DNA of 64,000 nt from assembly GCA_028875655.1 (NCBI GenBank), contig JAPPCX010000114.1, positions 62,001-126,000 of the forward strand, in the 5' to 3' direction. Shown one piece after another: positions 34,136-42,340 of the stretch. Each line of letters opens with the position of its first letter. Position 1 is the first letter of the stretch. A program made the position numbers and the translations under genes. This DNA is from Chloroflexota bacterium (lineage in GTDB: Bacteria; Chloroflexota; Dehalococcoidia; Lucifugimonadales; UBA3495). The notes below the pieces were generated by a model, which was not told the origin of the DNA, ran no database searches, and was given only the letters and a program-made list of their open reading frames with translations.

Positions 34136-35321
34136 CAACGACTCCGCTGTTGACAAATTGCTGGGCCGTCTGGCCGGCCTGCTGGAATGGCAGGGTTTGG
34201 GTACAGCAGCGTTGACGCCGAGACCCCGCGGCGGCCGTTTGCACGGAGCGGACGCCGAAGAGGTTGCATCGCTGCTTGAGGAACTGGCCGCCGCCGACGC
34301 CGAATTGCCCGCTGGACGCCGGCCCCGCAGCCTCATCTTTGGCAACGGGTGTTTCGCCATCGGGAGATACGCCGAGGCGCTCACGGTGTACCAGGCATTG
34401 GTTGGCGAGCGGCCCAATGATTTTGCGGTGCACTTCAACCTGGGCGTAACATTTCTGCGGCGACGCCAGCCGGAAGAAGCGGTTCGCGTCCTGACCAGGG
34501 CCCTGGAACTGGATGCCTTTTCCGCGCCAGCCTACTACCAGCGCGGCAATGCGCGGGACGATATGGGGGACGGCGACGGGGCCCTGGACGATTATGCGAC
34601 GGCCATCGGATTGAATCCGGATTATCTTCAGGCGCACTACAATCGCGGGATCGTGTTGAACAAGATGGGGAGATATCCTGAGGCCATTGAAGCGTTTAAT
34701 GATGTGATGGCTCTGCGGCCCGACATAGCCAACGCCTATTTGAACCGGGGCGTGGCGAGAGATGAAGTAGGGGACACGGACGCTGCCGTGGCCGATTACG
34801 ACGCTGCGCTGCGCTGCGACCCGGACAACGCCGACGCGCGTTTCAACAGGGCGCGGATACGTTATCGGGTGGGCCGGTACCGGGAAGCGGTGGAGGACTA
34901 CACGGCGGCGATTGGGGTGCGTCCTGATGACGTGGAGGCAATAAACAACCGGGGCCTAGCCTACGATGCGCTGGGGCAGTATGAGGACGCTATTGCCGAT
35001 TACGACGCCGCGTTGAAGCTGCAACCGGATTTCGCGGAAGTGTTGAGCAACCGGGGCGCCGCGCTGGAGAGCCTGGGGGATGTTAACGCGGCGCTGGTCA
35101 ATTACCTCGAGGCGCAGAAAGCGCTGCCGGAATTTGCCGCCGCGTATTACAACGCCGCCCGCCTGTATGCCGACCGCGGCGACATCGCCGGGTGCGCGGA
35201 GCAGTTGGCGGAGGCGGTCCGGCTTCAGCCGGGGTTATATGCGGAAGCCGAGTCCGACGAGACGCTGGGCTGGGTGCTGGATCTGTCGCGGATGAGAGAC
35301 GAGCGGCAGGGGGTTGAGTAA
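34116..35321 (+). CDS. Tetratricopeptide repeat (TPR) protein
   Basis: 401 residues made of about nine 34-residue TPR units from residue 75 on (VHFNLGVTFLRRRQPEEAVR, AYYQRGNARDDMGDGDGALDDY, AHYNRGIVLNKMGRYPEAIEA, ADARFNRARIRYRVGRYREAV and so on). No signal peptide or membrane helix, so a cytoplasmic scaffold. The start is inside the end of hicA, which suggests co-transcription with the toxin-antitoxin pair. Ribosome site weak; a start further downstream is possible. Confidence 0.85.
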   Translation: MILNERNNDSAVDKLLGRLAGLLEWQGLGTAALTPRPRGGRLHGADAEEVASLLEELAAADAELPAGRRPRSLIFGNGCFAIGRYAEALTVYQALVGERPNDFAVHFNLGVTFLRRRQPEEAVRVLTRALELDAFSAPAYYQRGNARDDMGDGDGALDDYATAIGLNPDYLQAHYNRGIVLNKMGRYPEAIEAFNDVMALRPDIANAYLNRGVARDEVGDTDAAVADYDAALRCDPDNADARFNRARIRYRVGRYREAVEDYTAAIGVRPDDVEAINNRGLAYDALGQYEDAIADYDAALKLQPDFAEVLSNRGAALESLGDVNAALVNYLEAQKALPEFAAAYYNAARLYADRGDIAGCAEQLAEAVRLQPGLYAEAESDETLGWVLDLSRMRDERQGVE

Positions 35322-35342
35322 TCGTCAGTCACCGCGGTGGGA

Positions 35343-36083
35343 TTAGCGGTTGACCTGGGTTTCGTCGTCTTGGGGAATGACCTGGCGAAGGATGGCTTCC
35401 TCGCTTAGGCCGGCGGCCTCGTTATGCACTTCCGGCGTGTCGGCAATGAGCAGGTCGGGATCTATGGCCGCCGGAACTTTTTCCGGTTTGTGGTCGGCGT
35501 GGGTGAGGATGTTGTGGGTGATGACGACCAACGCCAGAGCGGTCAGGCCTAGCATCACGTCCAGGCCCCTATGGTGTATGACCTGGTTCAGCGCCAGCAT
35601 CACTCCGTAGCCGAAAAAGATGCCAATGGAGGAACGGAACACGGAACGGCGGAACAGGACGACGAAGGCGATGCCAACGGCAATCCCGATCAATACGAAC
35701 CAGTTCAGGTAGCCTAACGACACACCCACCAGCACTACCATACCGTCTCCGCCCTTGAATCCGGTGAAGATGCTCTTCCAGTGGCCGGCGATGGCGGCAG
35801 CGCCCGCGACTAGGCCCAGCAGTTCGTGCTGTCCGAACATCGAGGCTACGTACACGGCGGCCGCGCCTTTCAGGACGTCGCAGGCGAATACCATCATGCC
35901 GCGACGGCGTCCGACGTGCCAGAAGACGTTGGCGGTGCCGGCGCGACGGCTGCCGGTGGCGAAAATGTCCACGCCCTTCCAGCGGGCCACCAGGTAGGCA
36001 AACGGGATGCTGCCTAGCAGGTAGCCGACCAATGCCGCTGCCAGGATGCGGGTTATGAGGGGGGCAAAATCGGCAAGAGGCAT
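35343..36083 (-). CDS. PlsY-like glycerol-3-phosphate acyltransferase (divergent)
   Basis: 246 residues with six or seven helices. It begins like PlsY (GYLLGSIPFAYLVARW, about residues 18-33) and carries DVLKG and a GHWKSIFTGFKGGDG loop. PlsY transfers acyl from acyl-phosphate to glycerol-3-phosphate. The canonical first motif G-N-x-G-A-T-N is here GSRRAGTANVFW, and G-G-K-G is G-G-D-G, so activity or substrate may differ. A hydrophilic C-terminal tail of about 45 residues is extra. It follows the methyltransferase and Tes-like genes on the same strand. No ribosome site; ATG 36083 preferred over TTG 36098. Confidence 0.8.
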   Translation of the reverse strand: MPLADFAPLITRILAAALVGYLLGSIPFAYLVARWKGVDIFATGSRRAGTANVFWHVGRRRGMMVFACDVLKGAAAVYVASMFGQHELLGLVAGAAAIAGHWKSIFTGFKGGDGMVVLVGVSLGYLNWFVLIGIAVGIAFVVLFRRSVFRSSIGIFFGYGVMLALNQVIHHRGLDVMLGLTALALVVITHNILTHADHKPEKVPAAIDPDLLIADTPEVHNEAAGLSEEAILRQVIPQDDETQVNR

Positions 36084-36153
36084 GTGGTGAAGTCGCAATT
36101 AGGACGAATTTAAAAATTGGTAAAGAATGATACCACAGCGCAGCGTATCGAGT

Positions 36154-36942
36154 TTATTCAGGCCTGTGGGCGACGTACATCCAATAGCCGATCTCACCTT
36201 GCCGGACCAGATTTTCTACGCGCTCCAGCAGCCCTGGAACGAACTCAACCAGGTCGCCAGCGACGGGCGGCGCAGCGTGCGCAAGGCTGCCCCGGACCGG
36301 CATTTTGCCGCGCAGTTCAGCCAGCAGCGTCAGTACCTCGTCTGACCAGTCGGCCCGCTCGGTTACGGTGAAACCACCGGCTGCCAGGAGGTCCGGGTAG
36401 CCGTCGGCGGTCAGCGCATCGGCGAGGCAAAGCATCATGCCCACGGTTCCGTCCAACTCGGGCGGCAGGCTGCCCGTTTCAACGGTTACGTCGGAAAGGC
36501 CGATGACTCCCCCGGGCCGCAGCAGCCGGTAAACCTCGGTGATGGCGGCCGGCTTGTCGGCGAAAAGGCTGGTGGCGCATTCGATAATCACGGCGTCGAA
36601 CGCGCCGGAACGGAACGGCGGCATCTCCGCGTCCCCGCGAACAAAACCCACGTTGGCCGGTATGGGTTCGCTGAGCGCCCGCTGACGGGAATCTACGACG
36701 GCCTCAACTCCCAGCTCTAGGCCGGTTACACGGCAGCGGAACACGCGGGAAATCGCGGTGGCCCCGGTTCCCAGGCCGCAGGCGAGGTCCAGGACGCCCC
36801 AACCGGGTTGCAGTCCCATGGCGCGGCCCAGGCGGTTGGTGGCTCTCAGGCCGCCGGGATGCAGGCTGTCGCCGAGGATGAGGCGCGCCAGCTCCGAGGA
36901 GTACAGGTCGGCGCAGCAGATTTTGGCGGAGTATGTGGAGAG
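36154..36942 (-). CDS. Class I SAM-dependent methyltransferase (UbiE/ArsM-like)
   Basis: 262 residues from ATG 36942; ATG 36978 would overlap the upstream gene by 20 bases. The N-terminus YSAKICCADLYSSELARLIL with paired Cys and GDSLHPGGLRATNRLG precedes motif I VLDLACGLGTGATAIS (about residue 50), GLELGVEAV as motif II, and IIECATSLFADKPA as motif IV. It resembles arsenite/UbiE-type methyltransferases, but the three-Cys ArsM pattern is not clear. Co-transcribed with the radical SAM gene, which suggests they modify the same product. Confidence 0.82.
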   Translation of the reverse strand, partial: LSTYSAKICCADLYSSELARLILGDSLHPGGLRATNRLGRAMGLQPGWGVLDLACGLGTGATAISRVFRCRVTGLELGVEAVVDSRQRALSEPIPANVGFVRGDAEMPPFRSGAFDAVIIECATSLFADKPAAITEVYRLLRPGGVIGLSDVTVETGSLPPELDGTVGMMLCLADALTADGYPDLLAAGGFTVTERADWSDEVLTLLAELRGKMPVRGSLAHAAPPVAGDLVEFVPGLLERVENLVRQGEIGYWMYVAHRPE

Positions 36943-36958
36943 CATCGGGGAGTCACTC

Positions 36959-38419
36959 TCACGCCTGCCCTCTTCCATCGAAGGGGAGAGACTTGATTCT
37001 ATGGTGGCCCTGCTGCTGGATGAGTTGGTCGCGCACCTGCTCCCGGTAGCCGACGGAGTTGTAGGCGCAGAAAGGTATGGCGCGGCCGTCGGGGGTCAGG
37101 ATGCCGACGCAGCACTTCATCACCTGCTTGACGTTGAACGTCCAGGCGTCCAGAAAGTCCTTGATGGCGATCTGGAAAATGTGGTCCTTGAGGTGGTTGA
37201 TCTCGTAGGGCAGGTCCAGGCCCGGGCCGCAGGCACACTCGAATTGGCCGGCGGTTTGCTCGGTGCCCGCGACGGCGGAGGCTGACCACAAACCTTCGAG
37301 CGCAGCCTGAACGTCGGCGGCGTTGGGAGGCTTGGGCAGGGCGCGGTTGGTGATGTAGTCCAGGTACTGGTCGATGTCGAGCAGCCTGGGCAGCGGAGTG
37401 ACCTTGTCCCCATCTACGAACAGGTAGGAATTGACCTGGCAGGTGGGGAAGCAGCAGGGTACAGGGACAAAGTCTTCCAGAACGAAGCGTCCGTTGGTCT
37501 GGTCAACGATGCCGTGGATAATGTCGGGGATGGTGACGCGGGTCATGGGGTCGAATTCGATGTGCCGTCCAACGTGGGTAACGGGCTGGAACACGACGCC
37601 CCGAACGGCGGGATGTTTCAGTCCAAATTCCAAAATGGGGCCGACCTCGTCTGTATTAACGTCGCGCTCGATAGCCGCCACCAGGACGGCGGTCATGCCA
37701 GCCTCAGCGAGGCGGTCCAGGGCACGCATCTTGGTGTCCAGCAGCGGTTCGCCGCGTATGGTGCGATAGGTTTCCTCGCGCAGCCCGTCGAACTGGAAAT
37801 AGACTACTGGATCCAATGCGGCCATCTGGGAAAGAAATTTGTCATCGTGGGCGAGGCGCACACCGTTGGTGTTGATCATCACCTGCCGGATGCCGCGGTC
37901 CTTGGCAGCCTGAATCATCTCCGGCAGTCGCGGGTGGATGGTGGGTTCCCCGCCGCTGAACTGGACTACCTCGGGGTCGCCCTCAATCTCGACGAATCGG
38001 TCGAGCATGGACTCAACCTGTTCCAGCGTAAGGCTGTAGCCGATGCCGGCGTCGGCAAAGCAGATGGGGCAATCGAGGTTGCAGGCGGTGTTGACCTCAA
38101 TGAGGGCGAGGCAAATGTGCTGCTTGTGCTCAGGGCAGAGACCACAATCCAGAGGGCAGCCGTTCTCAACCTCGGTGCTGAAATCCAGGGGGATGGTGCC
38201 TGGTTTGTTGAAACGCACGCTGCCGACGTACATCTCGGCGTCAGAGCTGATGATGCCCTCGAACCAGCCATGCTCGGGGCATCGCTTCCGCATATAGACC
38301 TTGTTGTCGCGGATGATTACCTGCGCGTCGATGACCGCCTTGCATTCCGGGCAAATGGAGCGGGTGAGTTCGTGAAAGATGAAATCGGTGCCCTGCTTGG
38401 TCTGGCTAGTTGTGGCCAA
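36959..38419 (-). CDS. Radical SAM protein resembling tetraether synthase (Tes) family
   Basis: 486 residues from a TTG at 38419 with AAGGAG 9 bases upstream. N-terminal cysteines: CPEC (23, 26) and KRCPEHG (47), then GCPLDCGLCPEHKQHICL (88, 92, 95, 103), directly followed by the radical SAM motif CNLDCPIC (113, 117, 120) binding the SAM-cleaving 4Fe-4S cluster. FSGGEPTIHPRL is the GGE motif. C-terminal CCFPTC, ECACGP and MKCC can hold further clusters. This arrangement is that of the archaeal Tes/MJ0619-like group, where Tes joins lipid chain ends to make tetraethers. Bacterial homologues have unknown products. It overlaps the DNA methyltransferase gene by 14 bases. Confidence 0.82.
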   Translation of the reverse strand: MATTSQTKQGTDFIFHELTRSICPECKAVIDAQVIIRDNKVYMRKRCPEHGWFEGIISSDAEMYVGSVRFNKPGTIPLDFSTEVENGCPLDCGLCPEHKQHICLALIEVNTACNLDCPICFADAGIGYSLTLEQVESMLDRFVEIEGDPEVVQFSGGEPTIHPRLPEMIQAAKDRGIRQVMINTNGVRLAHDDKFLSQMAALDPVVYFQFDGLREETYRTIRGEPLLDTKMRALDRLAEAGMTAVLVAAIERDVNTDEVGPILEFGLKHPAVRGVVFQPVTHVGRHIEFDPMTRVTIPDIIHGIVDQTNGRFVLEDFVPVPCCFPTCQVNSYLFVDGDKVTPLPRLLDIDQYLDYITNRALPKPPNAADVQAALEGLWSASAVAGTEQTAGQFECACGPGLDLPYEINHLKDHIFQIAIKDFLDAWTFNVKQVMKCCVGILTPDGRAIPFCAYNSVGYREQVRDQLIQQQGHHRIKSLPFDGRGQA

Positions 38420-39239
38420 CTGGGGATGCTCCTTGAAGTGTTGCTAGTAGTCTTTCGCGCATAATGCGCACCGCCACCGGGTTGTTGTCAATCAGTGTGA
38501 AGTTGCGCCCCTCACGGTACGCCGCTTCGCCAAGCGTCCCGCTCCCGGCGAAAAAGTCCAGCACGCGGTCGCCGGGGTTGGAGTGGACGCGGACGATTCG
38601 GCTGATGATGTGCAAGGGCTTCTGCGTCGCGTAGCCGGTTTTCTCCTTGCCGGTAACGATGGTGCGCCACCAGACATCGGTGGGGGTTTTGCCCCGAGCG
38701 GCTTTTTCGGGGCCGACCAAGCCGGGGGCCATGTAGGGGATGCGGTCAATGGCGTCGTAGTTGAAGGTGTAGTTATTGGGATCTTTGGCGTACCAGAGGA
38801 TGTTGTCGTGCTTGGCGGGCCAGCGCGTCTTGGGCCGTCCGCCGTAGTCATAGGCCCAGATGATTTCGTTGATGAAGGATTCGCGTCCGAAAATCTCGTC
38901 CAACATCACCTTGCAGTAATGGACTTCGCGGTAGTCGATATGGAAGAAGAGGCTGCCGTGGTCGTCCAACACTCGGTATGCTTCCTCCATGCGGGGCCAC
39001 AGGAACCCGATGTATTCGTCGAAATTGTCGGCGTAGCGACTGCTACTGACTATCTCTGTGAGGTAGCGACGGCCCTGGAATCCGGTGCGGTCGCCGTCGG
39101 CGTCGGGCGTGACCTTGATCCGTGTGCGGGACTGTGGCTTGCCGGTGTTGAAGGGCGGATCGACGTAGATCAGTTGGAACGCGCCATCGGGCAAAGTGGG
39201 CAGGACATCGAGATTGTCGCCAAGTATAATTTCGCCCAT
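38406..39239 (-). CDS. Site-specific DNA methyltransferase, beta class (N4-cytosine/N6-adenine)
   Basis: 277 residues. Catalytic motif IV DPPF is at residues 27-30 (YVDPPFNTGKPQ), ahead of the SAM-binding motif I DFFAGSGTLGEAA near residue 244, the beta-class circular order. GYATQKPLHIISRIVRVHSNPGD is the typical motif X-like stretch before it. No restriction endonuclease gene is adjacent, so it looks like an orphan methylase. GGAGG precedes the ATG. It is the first gene in the run with the Tes-like protein, a pairing with no obvious functional logic. Confidence 0.9.
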   Translation of the reverse strand: MGEIILGDNLDVLPTLPDGAFQLIYVDPPFNTGKPQSRTRIKVTPDADGDRTGFQGRRYLTEIVSSSRYADNFDEYIGFLWPRMEEAYRVLDDHGSLFFHIDYREVHYCKVMLDEIFGRESFINEIIWAYDYGGRPKTRWPAKHDNILWYAKDPNNYTFNYDAIDRIPYMAPGLVGPEKAARGKTPTDVWWRTIVTGKEKTGYATQKPLHIISRIVRVHSNPGDRVLDFFAGSGTLGEAAYREGRNFTLIDNNPVAVRIMRERLLATLQGASPVGHN

Positions 39240-39280
39240 CGTGTGCCTCCGGCAGTGGAGGCATTATACAGGTGATTGAC

Positions 39281-40492
39281 ATGACTAAAGGCAATCATTC
39301 CAACGGGGCGCTGGCCGGCGTCAAGGTGCTGGATTTGACGCAGATCATGGCGGGGCCGATGTGTACGATGCTGCTGGCCGACATGGGCGCGGACGTGATC
39401 AAGATCGAGCGGCCCGGCGGCGGCGACGACACCCGGCGGATGGGGTCGCGTTTATCGGAGCGGTTCGCCGCTGGCTTCCTCGCGCTGAATCGCAACAAGC
39501 GCAGCATCGCGCTGGACCTGCGGGCTGACGCCGGGAAAGCCGTTTTCAAGCGAATGGCGGAGACCACGGATATCGTCGTGGAGAACTTCCGGCCCGGGGT
39601 GATGGACCGCTTGGGTCTGGGTTATGAAACGTTGGCGGAGATCAACCCCAAGCTGGTGTACGCCAGCATATCGGGGTTCGGCGGCACCGGGCCATACCGG
39701 AACCGGGGCGGGTTCGACCTGGTGGCGCAGGGCATGAGCGGGTTGATGTCGGTAACGGGTTTTCCGGGAGGGCCGCCGGCCAAGGTGGGCGTCCCCATCA
39801 CCGACATCGGCGCGGGGAGTTTCACCGCCGTGGGCATCCTGGCGGCGTACATCCACGCGCAACGGACGGGTCAAGGGCAGCAGGTCGACGGCTCTCTCAT
39901 GGAGGCCGGCATCGCCTACACCGTTTGGGAGTCGTCGGAGTACTTCGCCACCGGAGAGATACCGGGTCCCTTGGGGTCGGCGCACCGGGTAAACGCGCCG
40001 TACCAGGCATTGCGCACCAGCGACGGCTACATCAACATCGGAGCGGCGTCTCAACCAACCTGGGAACAGTTCTGCCGGGCCATCGACAGGGAAGAGCTGA
40101 TAGAGGACGCAAGGTACAAAAAACCCAATGACCGTAAGGCGCGAGAAAAGGAACTGGCCGAGTTGTTGGAAGGTATCCTGGCCGAACACACGACGGCCCA
40201 CTGGATGGAGCAACTGGAAGCTGCCGGAGTGGTCGCCGGCCCAATCTACGACATGGAGCAGGTGTACTCCGACGAACAGGTGCTGGCCCGGGAAATGCTG
40301 GTAGAACTGGAAGACGCGGAACTGGGCAAGGTGAAGAACATCGGCGTGCCGGTGAAACTATCGGCGACGCCAGGGCGAATCCGACATCGCGGCCCGGCCC
40401 TTGGAGAGCACAGCCGGGAGGTGCTGCTAGAACACGGGTACACAGCGGCGGAGGCCGAGGAGTTGGTTGCAGCGGGGGTGGTGACGGTATAA
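39281..40492 (+). CDS. CaiB/BaiF (family III) CoA transferase
   Basis: 403 residues. VKVLDLTQIMAGPMCTMLLADMGADVIKIERP at the N-terminus is diagnostic, RNKRSIALDL follows, and the catalytic Asp is in QQVDGSLMEAG (about residue 204), forming a glutamyl-free aspartyl-CoA intermediate. The enzyme moves CoA between carboxylic acids, commonly in carnitine, oxalate or aromatic acid metabolism. AGGTGA lies 5 bases before the ATG at 39281; a GTG three codons earlier is less likely. Confidence 0.92.
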   Translation: MTKGNHSNGALAGVKVLDLTQIMAGPMCTMLLADMGADVIKIERPGGGDDTRRMGSRLSERFAAGFLALNRNKRSIALDLRADAGKAVFKRMAETTDIVVENFRPGVMDRLGLGYETLAEINPKLVYASISGFGGTGPYRNRGGFDLVAQGMSGLMSVTGFPGGPPAKVGVPITDIGAGSFTAVGILAAYIHAQRTGQGQQVDGSLMEAGIAYTVWESSEYFATGEIPGPLGSAHRVNAPYQALRTSDGYINIGAASQPTWEQFCRAIDREELIEDARYKKPNDRKAREKELAELLEGILAEHTTAHWMEQLEAAGVVAGPIYDMEQVYSDEQVLAREMLVELEDAELGKVKNIGVPVKLSATPGRIRHRGPALGEHSREVLLEHGYTAAEAEELVAAGVVTV

Positions 40493-40591
40493 CTTGAGGA
40501 AATATAAGGTGATAAACAGTATGATCTTCACCCACTTGCGCACATTGTTGCCGCACCTGCTTTTGCCCTCCTTTCCGGCGTAATTACGTCC

Positions 40592-40822
40592 GTGATCTTG
40601 CTAGGCGCTTTACTTGTCGGGCTTGACAGTATGGAGTCGGTCTTGGCTCTCATGACACAACCTCGTGCGGAGTCAGTCCGAACTGATCCCGCCATGCAGT
40701 ACGTGGCGGTTGCAGTCCTCATTGCATCGCTGCTTGCTACTGCGCCCCTCATCGGGTGGTGGTACAATTTCCTCCTACGCATGTTCAACGTGGATCAGCC
40801 CATTGAGGAGGTGCCGCGGTGA
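40592..40822 (+). CDS. Small two-helix membrane protein, unknown
   Basis: 76 residues from GTG 40592. Hydrophobic segments at about 1-12 and 37-58, the second ending in GWWYNFLLRMFNV. The reading frame stays open and hydrophobic upstream to 40507 (LAHIVAAPAFALLSGVITS) but offers no usual start codon there, while an ATG at 40521 with an AAGGTGA site reads only 20 codons in another frame. The 5' end may thus be frameshifted, or translation may begin at GTG or a rare start. No family recognised. Confidence 0.55.
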   Translation: MILLGALLVGLDSMESVLALMTQPRAESVRTDPAMQYVAVAVLIASLLATAPLIGWWYNFLLRMFNVDQPIEEVPR

Positions 40823-40929
40823 AAGTGAATGACAAAAAACGCCACAGATTGATTGTTTTGACGATCTCTTATGCTATGGCCATCCCAATCTCCGTCTATG
40901 TGGTGGGGTTGGTAGTTGGATGGTGGTAA
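40819..40929 (+). CDS. 36-residue single-helix membrane protein, unknown
   Basis: GTG start overlaps the TGA of the 76-residue protein gene (GTGA). The N-terminus is basic (KVNDKKRHR) and the rest is one hydrophobic helix of about 25 residues ending VVGLVVGWW. The coupling and the positive-inside layout support a real small protein, perhaps an accessory subunit of its neighbour. No family recognised. Confidence 0.5.
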   Translation: MKVNDKKRHRLIVLTISYAMAIPISVYVVGLVVGWW

Positions 40930-40962
40930 TATCTGGGCTGTGACTTCGTGAGCGGATGCACC

Positions 40963-41796
40963 CTACATGGTCCGCCAGGTGTAACCCTCGGTCATGCTCA
41001 GAAACTGGTCCATCAGCGCGGGCCTGGCGATAATCAGACCCGGCGAGAATAAGGTAGCGTTATTTAGCGTGGCGCGGTCTAGGACGCGGGCGCCGGCCTC
41101 GCTCGCCAGTAAAATGCCGGACGCGATATCCCAGGAGGAAAGGCTGTGGTGAGCGTAGAGGTCGATACGTCCCGCTGCGGTGTAAGCTATGCTCAGAGCG
41201 CTGGAACCCATCAGGCGGTAGCCGGAAGTTTGAGGCCAGATACCCGCCACCATTTCCATCAGGTGCTTGGCCTGGCTGAAATCGTAGCCGAGGTCGAAGC
41301 CCAGGATGGCATCGTCGATATTCTGCCGGTCTGATGCCCGCATGCGTTGACCGTTCAGGTGAGCGCCGGCTCCCTGTTGGGCTGAAAACAGTTCTTCCCG
41401 AACCGGGTCGTAAGTTACGCCGGCCACGACATTCTCCCCGTCAGCGATGGCCACGACGATGCAGAAATGAGGAATGCCCTCGGCAAAGTTGCGGGTCCCG
41501 TCAATGGGGTCAACAACCCAGGTGTAGGGCGCTGCTCCGGCGACCGGAGCCGATTCCTCCGACAGGACGCCGAAATCCGGGTATTCGCCGGTTACGTAAT
41601 CCAGAATCAACCGCTCCGACGCCAGATCGGCGTCGGTGACCACGTTGGCCCTACCCTTGAGGCTGACTTCGACGTCAGTGCGGAATCGACCCAATACCAA
41701 CTCGCCGGCCCGGCGCGCGGCGGTTTCACAGACTTCAAGGGCGGTTTGTCCGGAGCGAGACCGGGGCAGTTCGACCGGAGCCAGGTATTCCGACAT
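40963..41796 (-). CDS. Inositol monophosphatase family protein
   Basis: 277 residues from ATG 41796, with GAGGAGG 8 bases upstream. The Mg2+ site is formed by LSEES (about residue 82), WVVDPIDGTRNFAEGIPHF (about 95-113), and SSWDIASGILLASEAGA near the C-terminus. Members dephosphorylate myo-inositol-1-phosphate, histidinol phosphate, PAP or fructose-1,6-bisphosphate; which applies here is not readable. Divergent from the Nudix gene. Confidence 0.9.
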   Translation of the reverse strand: MSEYLAPVELPRSRSGQTALEVCETAARRAGELVLGRFRTDVEVSLKGRANVVTDADLASERLILDYVTGEYPDFGVLSEESAPVAGAAPYTWVVDPIDGTRNFAEGIPHFCIVVAIADGENVVAGVTYDPVREELFSAQQGAGAHLNGQRMRASDRQNIDDAILGFDLGYDFSQAKHLMEMVAGIWPQTSGYRLMGSSALSIAYTAAGRIDLYAHHSLSSWDIASGILLASEAGARVLDRATLNNATLFSPGLIIARPALMDQFLSMTEGYTWRTM

Positions 41797-41863
41797 GCGG
41801 GGGCCTCCTCTAGTGGCAAGCCGCCGCAGTCTAGCATCCGCAGTAGGCGCGGACAACCGATGA

Positions 41864-41869
41864 TATACT
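41864..41869 (+). promoter_or_regulatory. Extended -10 element for a leaderless Nudix mRNA
   Basis: TGA-TATACT ends 6 bases before the GTG start codon at 41876, placing transcription start on or beside the codon. No ribosome site can fit. Confidence 0.5.
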
Positions 41870-41875
41870 GCTGGG

Positions 41876-42313
41876 GTGAGTACGCAGTCGAATAGACCGT
41901 TGGTCGGTGTGGGGGTGGTGTTCGTGCGCCGTGGCGAAGTGTTTCTAGCCAGGCGAAGGGGAGCCCACGGTGAGGATAGCTGGGCCTCCGCAGGCGGACA
42001 CCTGGAGTTCGGGGAAACGTTGGAGGAGTGCGCCCGTCGCGAGGCGATGGAAGAGCTTGGCGTAAGGGTTGGCGAGTTGCGCGTTCTCTGCCTCAGCAAC
42101 ATCGTTGCCTACGGGCGCCATTACCTCGATGTGGAATTTCTTGGCGATATCGGGGATCAGGAACCGGTTCCGACGGCATCCGACGGGTCGCTTGGAGAGT
42201 ACGGGTGGTATCCGCTGTCCGGGCCGCCGCAGCCGCTGTTTGAACCCATGCGCCTGGCCATCGAGAGCCTGCGGACGGGCCAATGGTATTATCCCTCTAT
42301 ATCAGAACAATAG
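41876..42313 (+). CDS. Nudix hydrolase
   Basis: 145 residues. The Nudix box is GGHLEFGETLEE...REAMEELG (about residues 38-61), with all catalytic Glu present. GVGVVFVRRGEVFLARRRGAHG precedes it, resembling MutT/NUDT15-type nucleotide pyrophosphatases that act on dNTPs or modified nucleotides. Short leaderless-type start GTG. Upstream of gyrB, 171 bases apart. Confidence 0.9.
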   Translation: MSTQSNRPLVGVGVVFVRRGEVFLARRRGAHGEDSWASAGGHLEFGETLEECARREAMEELGVRVGELRVLCLSNIVAYGRHYLDVEFLGDIGDQEPVPTASDGSLGEYGWYPLSGPPQPLFEPMRLAIESLRTGQWYYPSISEQ

Positions 42314-42340
42314 ACATAATCCAGTTAAATTATTTCAAAA

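Noticed and set aside
36154-36942. Naming the methyltransferase ArsM (arsenite methyltransferase)
   Set aside because: A Cys pair is present at the N-terminus but the further conserved ArsM cysteines and any ars gene neighbours are missing.
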